Positions 1 to 6,389 of a stretch of DNA of 64,000 bases are shown here, piece after piece. The notes beneath the pieces are model-generated. The model ran no database searches. It was not told the origin of the DNA and was given only the letters and a program-made list of their open reading frames with translations. How positions within the stretch are numbered: the stretch's first letter is position 1; each line of letters starts with the position of its first letter. Source of the stretch: Bacteroidales bacterium UBA3290 (GTDB lineage: Bacteria; Bacteroidota; Bacteroidia; Bacteroidales; UBA932); assembly GCA_002361615.1 (NCBI GenBank), contig DETK01000014.1, positions 2,885 to 66,884 of the forward strand, written 5' to 3'. The position numbers were made by a program, and so were the translations under genes.

Positions 1-860
1 TCGTTGAAGCCGCCGATGTTGTAGGTCTCGGCGATCTTGCCGTGGTGGAAGATCGTATCGATGGCGCGGGCGTGGTCTTCTACATAAAGCCAGTCACGCA
101 CGTTTTCGCCCTTTCCATACACCGGCAGCGGCTTGCCGTGGCGGATGTTGTTGATGAAGAGCGGAATGAGTTTCTCAGGGAACTGGTACGGGCCGTAGTT
201 GTTCGAGCAGTTGGTCACCACCGTCGGCATGCCGTAGGTATCGTGATAGGCGCGGACGAAATGGTCACTTGAAGCTTTGGCGGCACTGTAGGGGCTGTGC
301 GGCTGATACTTGAGATCTTCAGTGAAGAACTGCGTGCCGTAAGCCAGATGGTGCTTTCCGCTACTCGCCTTGGTCGAGAACGGCGGCTCCACGCCCTCCG
401 GATCAGTAATCTCCAACGCACCGTACACCTCATCGGTGGAAATATGATAGAAGCGGCAAGGGATGTCATTCCCGGCTTGACCGGGAATCTTATACCCGGT
501 CGGCTCCCAGCAAAGCTTCGCAGCCTGCAGGAGCGTCAGCGTGCCCATCACATTGGTCTTGGCGAAGGTGAACGGGTCCTTGATCGAACGGTCGACGTGG
601 CTTTCGGCAGCCAGGTGGATGATGCCATCGACTTTCTCCTCCTGCATCAGCTTCAAGACTCCGTCGAAATCGCAGATGTCCATCTTCACGAAGCGATAGT
701 TCGGCTTGTCTTCGACGTCCTTGAGATTGGCCAGATTGCCGGCATACGTAAGTTTATCGAGATTGATGATCCGATACTCCGGATACTTGTTCACAAACAG
801 CCGCACGACATGCGACCCGATAAAACCGGCTCCGCCGGTGATGACGATGGTACGTTTCAT
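1..860 (-). CDS. rfbB: dTDP-glucose 4,6-dehydratase, 3' end outside window
   Basis: This enzyme converts dTDP-glucose to dTDP-4-keto-6-deoxyglucose, the second step towards dTDP-rhamnose, in the cytoplasm. The ATG lies at 858-860 and the frame is open to the window edge (about 286 residues visible). An N-terminal Rossmann motif GGAGFIG is at residues 9-15, and the extended-SDR motif with YSAAK follows 'HISTDEVYGALE'. It resembles Bacteroidales RfbB throughout. The odd part is residues 125-132 (IPGQAGND), which are encoded by a 24-base palindromic repeat lying between the 'CWEPTGY' and 'RFYHISTDEVYG' segments. A -7 box TATCTTTG lies about 22 bases upstream of the start. The identification is certain; only the C-terminus is missing, through the window edge. 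Confidence 0.97.
   Translation of the reverse strand, partial: MKRTIVITGGAGFIGSHVVRLFVNKYPEYRIINLDKLTYAGNLANLKDVEDKPNYRFVKMDICDFDGVLKLMQEEKVDGIIHLAAESHVDRSIKDPFTFAKTNVMGTLTLLQAAKLCWEPTGYKIPGQAGNDIPCRFYHISTDEVYGALEITDPEGVEPPFSTKASSGKHHLAYGTQFFTEDLKYQPHSPYSAAKASSDHFVRAYHDTYGMPTVVTNCSNNYGPYQFPEKLIPLFINNIRHGKPLPVYGKGENVRDWLYVEDHARAIDTIFHHGKIAETYNIGGFN
465..488 (-). repeat. short interspersed palindrome inside rfbB (copy 1)
   Basis: On the minus strand this reads ATTCCCGGTCAAGCCGGG followed by AATGAC. It is a near-perfect hairpin and identical to the copies at 4903-4926 and 6358-6381 (opposite orientation). Here it is translated as IPGQAGND within rfbB without breaking the frame. Confidence 0.9.
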
Positions 861-882
861 AAGCGATTCAGTGGTATTCTTA

Positions 883-890
883 CAAAGATA
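883..890 (-). promoter_or_regulatory. rfbB promoter -7 box (TATCTTTG)
   Basis: The minus strand carries TATCTTTG, matching the Bacteroidota -7 consensus TAnnTTTG, 22 bases upstream of the rfbB ATG. I do not see a good TTTG -33 element at the usual spacing. It separates rfbB transcription from the terminators at 935-995. Confidence 0.6.
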
Positions 891-934
891 CAATATTCTG
901 GATAAAGTACCGACATTTTCTGGCAAAACAAAAA

Positions 935-953
935 GGGAGCGCCAAAGCGCCCT
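935..953 (-). terminator. second hairpin terminator downstream of the candidate sRNA
   Basis: The minus strand reads a GCGC-rich stem around the loop TTTG followed by CCCTTTTTGTTTTG. The stem plus U-tract fits an intrinsic terminator acting leftwards, as a back-up to the hairpin at 964-995. Confidence 0.65.
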
Positions 954-956
954 TCC

Positions 957-1036
957 AAAAAGAAAAGGCATTCCAGTAGGGGCTGAAATGCCTTTGAGTG
1001 CACGAGACTCTATCGCTCGAGGCGAATCTTATAAAA
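957..1036 (-). ncRNA. candidate small RNA with its own promoter and terminator
   Basis: A consensus Bacteroidota promoter at 1042-1073 points leftwards. About 40 bases after the expected start lies a strong intrinsic terminator: a 13-base stem at 964-976/983-995 followed by TCTTTTT on the minus strand. No start codon with a plausible frame lies between. The expected transcript is about 80 nt and contains a small second hairpin around GAGTCTCGTGCACTC. It ends before the separate rfbB promoter, so it is either an independent sRNA or an attenuated leader. I do not recognise the RNA family. RNA mapping is needed to support it. Confidence 0.45.
964..995 (-). terminator. intrinsic terminator of the candidate sRNA
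   Basis: On the minus strand, AAAGGCATTTCAG pairs with CTGGAATGCCTTT across a CCCCTA loop and is followed by TCTTTTT. Twelve of 13 positions pair canonically and the other is a G-U pair. Confidence 0.7.
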
Positions 1037-1041
1037 CACTA

Positions 1042-1073
1042 CAAAGATAATATGGGAACCATGAAAATGCAAA
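1042..1073 (-). promoter_or_regulatory. consensus Bacteroidota promoter driving the candidate sRNA
   Basis: The minus strand has TTTG at 1073-1070, a 20-base spacer, then TATCTTTG at 1049-1042. This is a full match to the TTTG-N19-21-TAnnTTTG consensus, and the best promoter match in this gap. Confidence 0.65.
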
Positions 1074-1098
1074 TCTTTGTCCATCTTGAGCCGCTATT

Positions 1099-1248
1099 GC
1101 CAAACTGCCGCAAGCCAATCCGCCTCGCAGAGCACTCTCGAGCCTGCTATTTGGCGCCTACTGCCGATTTCGGCCCCTGCCGTCAAACTTTTTTATAAAA
1201 TCGGCTCCTGAGGCTTCTCTGTGGCAGGTGCCTTTGCGGCAGTTTGGC
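1099..1248. repeat. 150-bp inverted-repeat segment, 15-bp perfect arms
   Basis: GCCAAACTGCCGCAA at 1099-1113 is exactly complementary to 1234-1248, with 120 bases between. No convincing gene lies inside; the open frames here lack recognisable homology and codon character. It may be a MITE-like insertion or a structured RNA. Together with the flanking DNA it accounts for most of the gap between rfbB and the DIP1984 gene. Confidence 0.6.
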
Positions 1249-1274
1249 GAATAAGGGCAATTGTCCGCGATCAT

Positions 1275-1302
1275 ACAAAAAGACCTCCCGCGAGGGGAGG
1301 TC
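1275..1302 (-). terminator. intrinsic terminator after the DIP1984 gene
   Basis: On the minus strand GACCTCCC pairs with GGGAGGTC and is followed by TTTTTGT. It lies about 185 bases downstream of the DIP1984 stop codon and is oriented to stop that transcript. The 1303-1486 stretch between holds no gene that I can support. Confidence 0.7.
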
Positions 1303-1486
1303 GAGGCAGGACAGTCGGCACGTGGTTGTGAAAGTGCGGAATAAAGAGTGCGCCTGTACGCGATGCGGGGCTTGACGATACTGTCTGGGAACAGCCCGGA
1401 TTCCCGTCACCTTATAAGTGTGTGGGCGTTTTTACCTCCTGCCCGGAGGTGTGCCCGCCCTGTTCCGCCCTTATTGGAGGATAGGC

Positions 1487-1939
1487 TTATTGCAGTTCAG
1501 TCGTCCAGTTCGCCTGCTGGAGTTTGGCGTCGAGCTCGCGAATCTCCTTGGAGAGCGCGTCCACTCTCTTCTGGAGTTCCGACACGTCGACGGTCCGAAC
1601 AAACTTGATCTCGTTGCGGGAGAAACGGTCGCTGCGGACATTGGCCGATTCCAGGGTGCCGCGCAATACGGAAAGATGGAGCGACAGGACATCCTTGGCG
1701 GCAATCAGTTCCGTCAGGGTCCTGCCTTCCCACACGGTATCCCGGTTCGTATTGTTGATGCGGACTATCAGTTTCTCCAATTGCGTGAGATCTGCTTCCA
1801 GTTCGGCAAAGAGGGCTTCCGGACGCTCTGCCGGTTCATCGCCTTCCTGTACTTTCACGTTGTTGGACAACCTTTCTTTCATCCGGGCCACCCGCTGCTG
1901 CAGGTCTGCCCGTAAATTCAATGCTTCTGCCAGTTTCAT
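1487..1939 (-). CDS. DIP1984 family protein (coiled-coil, unknown function)
   Basis: This 150-residue protein begins MKLAEALNLRADLQ, the hallmark opening of the DIP1984 family (older annotations call it septicolysin-like). The family has no established function. The sequence is almost wholly helical with charged heptad-like spacing; the middle carries the family-typical 'INNTNRDTVWEGRTLTEL' stretch, and the end (residues about 115-145) is a predicted coiled coil. There is no signal peptide, so a cytoplasmic location is expected. The gene starts 26 bases downstream of the esterase stop and could be co-transcribed with it. An intrinsic terminator lies downstream at 1275-1302. Family assignment is firm; the role is unknown. 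Confidence 0.85.
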   Translation of the reverse strand: MKLAEALNLRADLQQRVARMKERLSNNVKVQEGDEPAERPEALFAELEADLTQLEKLIVRINNTNRDTVWEGRTLTELIAAKDVLSLHLSVLRGTLESANVRSDRFSRNEIKFVRTVDVSELQKRVDALSKEIRELDAKLQQANWTTELQ

Positions 1940-1965
1940 AAAAAAGCTTTAATCTCCTTTGCGTA

Positions 1966-3258
1966 TCATTCCATTCCGAACTGCTCCTTCAGCCACTTGA
2001 GCGCCTGCTCGGTCTGCCAGGGATAGAGCCAGTGGCCCGTGTCGCGGGCGACCTTGAGGGTCTTGGGCGCCGTGATCACGTTGTAGGCTGAGAAAGTGGA
2101 AGAGGGGCAGCAGACGATGTCGTTGAAGCCCCAGGCATAGAAGCCGGGCTGGGTCAGGAAGCGGGCGAAGTTCACTACGTCATAGTATTTCGAGACTTCG
2201 ACTTTCTGTGCGATGAGCGGGTCGCTGCGGTCCAGGAAAAGATGCGGCCATCCGCCGCTGCGGCCGTAGTAATAGCCGGTTACGTCGCAAAAGGCGGGAA
2301 AGTATGCGAACAGGGCGCTGATGCGCTTGTCGAGCGCCGCCGTCACGATGGAAAGCATGCCGCCCTGGCTGCCGCCGTAGCAGGCGATGCGGGAAGCATC
2401 CACGTCCGTCCGGCTGCAAAGATAATCCACGGCGCGCACGCAACCCAGATAGGAGCGTTTGTAGTAATATGTGTCGCGGTTTTCAAGGCCCTTGAGCACA
2501 TACCCCGACATCGCACCGTTCTCCAGCTGGCGGTACATTTCCGAATCCTGGTCCACGGGAATGCCATGGACGCCGATGTTCAGCACGACGAAACCTTCGT
2601 ATGCCAGCGGATCGATGCCGCTGAATTTCCGCACGGCCGCCCCGGGAAGGCGCAGGATGGCCGGTTTGACGCCACCTTGCTTCGGAACGGACAGGACTCC
2701 GTACACATAGTTGCCGACGCGGTACGACTGGATGCGGACGTAATACACATCCACGCGGTCGTCACTCTCTTCCGGTGCATAGCGCTCCCGTACCAGCATC
2801 GGAACTTGAGATGCCTTTGTTTTTGCGTTCTCCCAGAACGCCGTAAAGTCGTCCGGCAGCGAAGTAGTGGGCTGGATCTTGTCGGGGTCGAATCCGATGT
2901 TGGTCATCCCCGTGTATTTCTTTCCATCCCAGGTTACACTTACATTGACTGTCGTGAATCCCGGCACTTTGCGTCCGGGCACCTTGATGCGGGCATAGCC
3001 GTTTTTGTCGGTCGTCACCTTGCCGCTCTTTTCAGCCTTCAGTTTCTCCGGACCGTAGCTGAATTCGATCTCAGTCAGTGGCATACGGACATTTTCCTTC
3101 ACGGCATACAGCGTGAATTCAGCCTGCTGGCCGCAGGTATAGACCCAGTCGGCATGGTCGGGTTCGGCATACACCGTGATATACTGTTTCGAAGGCTGCG
3201 CCCAGGAAAGAGACAGCGCAAGCGGAAGGAGGACAGCGAGAAAAACAAGTCGTTTCAT
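1966..3258 (-). CDS. secreted acetylxylan esterase-like hydrolase (CE7/AXE1 type)
   Basis: This 430-residue alpha/beta hydrolase probably removes acetyl groups from plant polysaccharides or related esters outside the cytoplasm. A signal peptide occupies residues 1-20, ending SWAQ. Residues about 25-125 form a beta-rich, Ig- or invasin-like domain seen ahead of Bacteroidales AXE1 enzymes. The hydrolase domain follows: nucleophile Ser297 in GGSQGG, Asp380 in WGFNDIVCCPSST and His409 in DTGHW form the expected triad. The acid phosphatase gene lies 25 bases upstream on the same strand, so the two are probably one transcript. The substrate is inferred from family only; an oligosaccharide or cephalosporin-type deacetylase is equally possible. 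Confidence 0.88.
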   Translation of the reverse strand: MKRLVFLAVLLPLALSLSWAQPSKQYITVYAEPDHADWVYTCGQQAEFTLYAVKENVRMPLTEIEFSYGPEKLKAEKSGKVTTDKNGYARIKVPGRKVPGFTTVNVSVTWDGKKYTGMTNIGFDPDKIQPTTSLPDDFTAFWENAKTKASQVPMLVRERYAPEESDDRVDVYYVRIQSYRVGNYVYGVLSVPKQGGVKPAILRLPGAAVRKFSGIDPLAYEGFVVLNIGVHGIPVDQDSEMYRQLENGAMSGYVLKGLENRDTYYYKRSYLGCVRAVDYLCSRTDVDASRIACYGGSQGGMLSIVTAALDKRISALFAYFPAFCDVTGYYYGRSGGWPHLFLDRSDPLIAQKVEVSKYYDVVNFARFLTQPGFYAWGFNDIVCCPSSTFSAYNVITAPKTLKVARDTGHWLYPWQTEQALKWLKEQFGME

Positions 3259-3283
3259 GGTTCAGGATTCTTTTCAAGGTTTG

Positions 3284-4786
3284 TTACTGAAGGCTGAAGC
3301 GCCAGAGTACCGAGTGGCGGGGCTCCTTGGCTGTGTGCGAGACGACCCAGGCATAACCGTCTTTCAAACAGATGCCTTCGGGCTCGTCGAACAAGTCGGT
3401 TACGTTCTTGCTCAGGACGATCCGGTCTTGTTCCAGATCCACGACGTGGATGAACAGTTCGTAGGGCTGATAGCCGTCCGGGAGATAGGCGTAACGTCCG
3501 CGGACGATGCTGCCCTGCCAGATGTTGATGCCGCTGTCGAGCCGTGTCTCGTCGAGCACGTCGGCATCTGTCAGGTGCACCTCACCCTTCGCGTCGGAAT
3601 CGGCCAGATGCGGTAAGCGGAACTTCTTGAGCAACTTGTAGCCGCCGTTACGGCCGCCGTACGTGTAGATGAAGCCGTTCTCCGCGTCGAGGCACCAGTC
3701 GATGGTGCCGGCGTAGCCGGTGCCGTCGAAGAAAATCTTCTGGACGATCTTGCTGCCCTTCAGATTGACATCGGTTACATAGCAGCAGTTCTCTCCGCCG
3801 CAGGAAGCGATGTAGAGCAACGGGAACTGCGATCGGCGCGAAGCTTTCTCCACGCCGAAGCAGGCATTGTTGCAGTGTGAGGTATTGCCTTCCAGCAGAT
3901 AGTTGGCCACCATCTTTTTCTTGTTCATGTCGAAGATGCAGAGGCGCCCTTTGTCGTGCAGGACGAAAGCATACTTGTCGTACATCGCGAATCCTTGCGT
4001 GGAACCGGTGACTTCCTCGCTTTCCGGCGTCCAGTCGGCAAAGTCGCAGATGAATTCCGGTTTGAGGGAAGGAAGGCCCGATAAACGCCGGTACTCTGCA
4101 CGTGCGCGTTCGGCCTGTGCCCGATATTCGGGATTGGCTTGGAGTATGGCATAGCCGATGCAGGCCGCGGAAGCGCTGGCATCCACGTCGCTCTGCCAGT
4201 GACAGCCCGCGATGACACGGCTTTCCCCGCTCTCTACCGCCCTGTGGAACAGCGCTTCCGCTGCCGCAGGATTCACTTCTGCAAGAATCAGCGCGGTACT
4301 CCAGGCCCGGATCGTATGGCCGGAAGGATAGGAGCCCTCCGTAGCCAGCCACTCATCATCCTGCGGGAAAATGGAACTCTCGTGGAAACGCGCATACGGC
4401 CGCATCCTGAAGTAATAAGCTTTGGGGCGGAACCGTATCTGCTCGATGGTCGAAACGCCGTCCATGAACACGCGATAAATCTCCGGCGTCTTGACCGGAT
4501 CGATCTCCATTCCGAAAGGCACGCTGTAGATGGCCCGCACGGTGTCGAGGCTCCACACGGCATCCAACTTCGCCTGCGCGAGTCGTTCGGGGTCCAGCCG
4601 TTGTGCCTTGCCCCACATATAACGCATGATGTCATGCGTAAACGCCTCCCCGACCGTATCGGGCGGAGCCGGCAGACAATGAACCAGATTCGGAAGCTCA
4701 TGCTCCGTCATATACAGATGGATATCCTGTGCGCGGACACCTGACGGCAGCAACAGGATTGCCAAAATGATCAGCAGTCTTTTCAT
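3284..4786 (-). CDS. secreted class A acid phosphatase with C-terminal propeller-like domain
   Basis: The 500-residue product has a signal peptide (residues 1-19, cleavage near VRA-Q). Residues about 20-235 form a PAP2-type class A nonspecific acid phosphatase. All three signature blocks are present: KX6RP (K122 to R129-P130), PSGH (154-157) and SRX5HX3D (S189-R190, H196, D200), so it should be catalytically competent on phosphomonoesters in the periplasm or outside. Residues about 245-500 look like a beta-propeller or TolB-like domain (repeated FxMYDKYAFVLHD, PLLYIASCGG, GRYAYLPDG blades) that single-domain PhoN enzymes of about 250 residues lack. A TATCTTTG -7 box is at 4807-4814. The role of the second domain is unknown. 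Confidence 0.9.
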   Translation of the reverse strand: MKRLLIILAILLLPSGVRAQDIHLYMTEHELPNLVHCLPAPPDTVGEAFTHDIMRYMWGKAQRLDPERLAQAKLDAVWSLDTVRAIYSVPFGMEIDPVKTPEIYRVFMDGVSTIEQIRFRPKAYYFRMRPYARFHESSIFPQDDEWLATEGSYPSGHTIRAWSTALILAEVNPAAAEALFHRAVESGESRVIAGCHWQSDVDASASAACIGYAILQANPEYRAQAERARAEYRRLSGLPSLKPEFICDFADWTPESEEVTGSTQGFAMYDKYAFVLHDKGRLCIFDMNKKKMVANYLLEGNTSHCNNACFGVEKASRRSQFPLLYIASCGGENCCYVTDVNLKGSKIVQKIFFDGTGYAGTIDWCLDAENGFIYTYGGRNGGYKLLKKFRLPHLADSDAKGEVHLTDADVLDETRLDSGINIWQGSIVRGRYAYLPDGYQPYELFIHVVDLEQDRIVLSKNVTDLFDEPEGICLKDGYAWVVSHTAKEPRHSVLWRFSLQ

Positions 4787-4806
4787 ACACTTCGCTATTA
4801 TTTATA

Positions 4807-4814
4807 CAAAGATA
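4807..4814 (-). promoter_or_regulatory. acid phosphatase promoter -7 box (TATCTTTG)
   Basis: A consensus TAnnTTTG box on the minus strand, 20 bases before the phosphatase ATG, lying between that gene and the GH13 stop codon. It probably drives the phosphatase-esterase pair. Confidence 0.55.
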
Positions 4815-4830
4815 GCAACTAATCCCAGAA

Positions 4831-6348
4831 TCAGGCCAGGTGCGACACGTCGATGCGGGTGTAGTCGTGGGCACCGACGTGGAAATGGACGGTGCGGGAG
4901 AGATTCCCGGTCAAGCCGGGAATGACGGTTGACGGGGCGGATTTCAATCCGAAAAATTCGAATGCTTCTTTGGGGATGACCACATCGACATCGACGGGAT
5001 GGTCGGCGAAGTTGGCCACGATGGCCATGGCGCTGCCGGCATAGCCGCGCATCCAGGCGAACTGCCGGTCGGGATCGAAGTGGCCGGAAGCGGGATTGGC
5101 GTACATCAGGTCGAACGTTCCGCCCTTGGAGAAGATGGCGTCGGCCGTTGCGATGCGAAGCAGCCGGCAGTATTCCTTATAGACAACACTTTCTTCGATG
5201 GTCAGCTTGTCGGACAGCCACCGGCGGATCGACGGTACGCTGCAGTAGTCGAAGATCGACGTGCGCCCGTCCCTCCGGCTGAAGCCTTCGATCTCCATCC
5301 CCTGCTCCCCGAATTCCTGTCCGAAGTAGAGCATGAACGACGCTGTGTTGAAGAGCAACGCCACCGCGAAAGCCGCGAGGCCGGCCTTGCCGCTGCGGGC
5401 GATCCAGTCGCAGGCGAGCCGCTGCTCGTCGTGATTCTCCAGGAAACGGAGCATCCGCGGCTGCAGCTCGGCCTGAAACTGCCATTCCTGCGTCAGCGAG
5501 GAGGCAGGCCGCTCGCCCCGGATGATGCCGCGCAGGGCATCATAGAAACCGGACTTGTCGTAGAGCAGGTCGAAACCGGCATCGGCATATTTCCGGTAGT
5601 TTTCCTTGCCGTAAACTTCCGCGATGAAGAACAAGTCGGGTCGTTTGGCGCGCAACGCACGGAAAGCCCAGTCGAAGAAAGCGGGAGGCACGAGCTCCAC
5701 CATGTCGCAGCGGAAGCCGTCGACTCCCTTCTCCACCCAGAACCTGAGTACCTGCAGCATCTTGCTCCAGGTGCTCCGGTTGTTGTAGTTGAGCTTGACG
5801 GTATCGTACCAGTCGTTGAGCGACGGCCAGGCGTGGAACACGTCGTTGCCGGTTGCAAGGGCGGGGTTCTCGACGTAGCTGCTGTGCAGCGACTCGGGAA
5901 GATGAAGGGGCTCCCCGAGCGGATAGAAGTTCTCCGTCGTGAAATAGCTGTGATACTCGCGGTACACGTGGTTGGGGACGAAGTCGATGATGACCTTCAT
6001 GCCGGCCTTGTGCGTACGGGCGACGAGAGCCTCGAACTCGGCCATGCGATTGTCGAGATTGACGGCCAGGGCCGGATCGACGTCGAACCAGTTGCGGATG
6101 GCGTAGGGCGATCCAGCCTCACCCTTGACGAGCGAGGGATCGCAGTCCGGAAGGGTCCGGAAATGGGTGCGGGTGGCGTGGGAGATCACACCGGTGTACC
6201 ACACGGCGCCTACCGACAACTTCTTGAGTTTGAGCAGCACGTCGTCGGTGATGTCGTTGAACTTGCCTGACCCGTTCTCAGCGTAAGAGCCTCCGGGAAC
6301 ACAAGGCCGGTTCCCGAAGGCTCTCAATAACAATTGATATATTATCAT
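4831..6348 (-). CDS. GH13 alpha-amylase family glycoside hydrolase
   Basis: This 505-residue TIM-barrel enzyme hydrolyses or transfers alpha-glucosidic bonds. GH13 motifs appear in order: region I DFVPNHV (122-128), region II GFRCD with nucleophile Asp215, region III FIAEVYG with acid/base Glu244, and region IV ENHD with Asp307. There is no signal peptide, which suggests cytoplasmic use, for example on glycogen or imported maltodextrins. The C-terminal beta domain (about 400-505) is unusual: residues 475-482 (VIPGLTGN) are encoded by a palindromic repeat at 4903-4926. The gene follows pfp by 41 bases, with another copy of the repeat between. The exact specificity cannot be read from sequence. 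Confidence 0.93.
   Translation of the reverse strand: MIIYQLLLRAFGNRPCVPGGSYAENGSGKFNDITDDVLLKLKKLSVGAVWYTGVISHATRTHFRTLPDCDPSLVKGEAGSPYAIRNWFDVDPALAVNLDNRMAEFEALVARTHKAGMKVIIDFVPNHVYREYHSYFTTENFYPLGEPLHLPESLHSSYVENPALATGNDVFHAWPSLNDWYDTVKLNYNNRSTWSKMLQVLRFWVEKGVDGFRCDMVELVPPAFFDWAFRALRAKRPDLFFIAEVYGKENYRKYADAGFDLLYDKSGFYDALRGIIRGERPASSLTQEWQFQAELQPRMLRFLENHDEQRLACDWIARSGKAGLAAFAVALLFNTASFMLYFGQEFGEQGMEIEGFSRRDGRTSIFDYCSVPSIRRWLSDKLTIEESVVYKEYCRLLRIATADAIFSKGGTFDLMYANPASGHFDPDRQFAWMRGYAGSAMAIVANFADHPVDVDVVIPKEAFEFFGLKSAPSTVIPGLTGNLSRTVHFHVGAHDYTRIDVSHLA
4903..4926 (+). repeat. short interspersed palindrome inside the GH13 gene (copy 2)
   Basis: Top strand ATTCCCGGTCAAGCCGGG followed by AATGAC. 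It is read from the minus strand as VIPGLTGN near the C-terminus of the amylase. Sequence is identical to copies 1 and 3, and orientation is opposite to copy 1, so different peptides result from the same element. Confidence 0.9.
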
Positions 6349-6357
6349 TCAATTCAG

Positions 6358-6381
6358 ATTCCCGGTCAAGCCGGGAATGAC
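6358..6381 (+). repeat. short interspersed palindrome between pfp and the GH13 gene (copy 3)
   Basis: Identical 24-base palindrome located in the 41-base gap between the pfp stop and the amylase start. It could form a hairpin in the read-through transcript and affect expression of the downstream gene. Confidence 0.9.
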
Positions 6382-6389
6382 GAACGCAT

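Noticed and set aside
981..1030. GGGGCTGA-like string suggesting a tmRNA 5' end
   Set aside because: No tag reading frame, no T-loop/acceptor partner and wrong local structure. The string is the loop side of a terminator hairpin.
1183..1410. 75-codon minus-strand frame in the rfbB-DIP1984 gap
   Set aside because: It crosses an intrinsic terminator and has an Arg/Pro/Leu-rich shadow composition.
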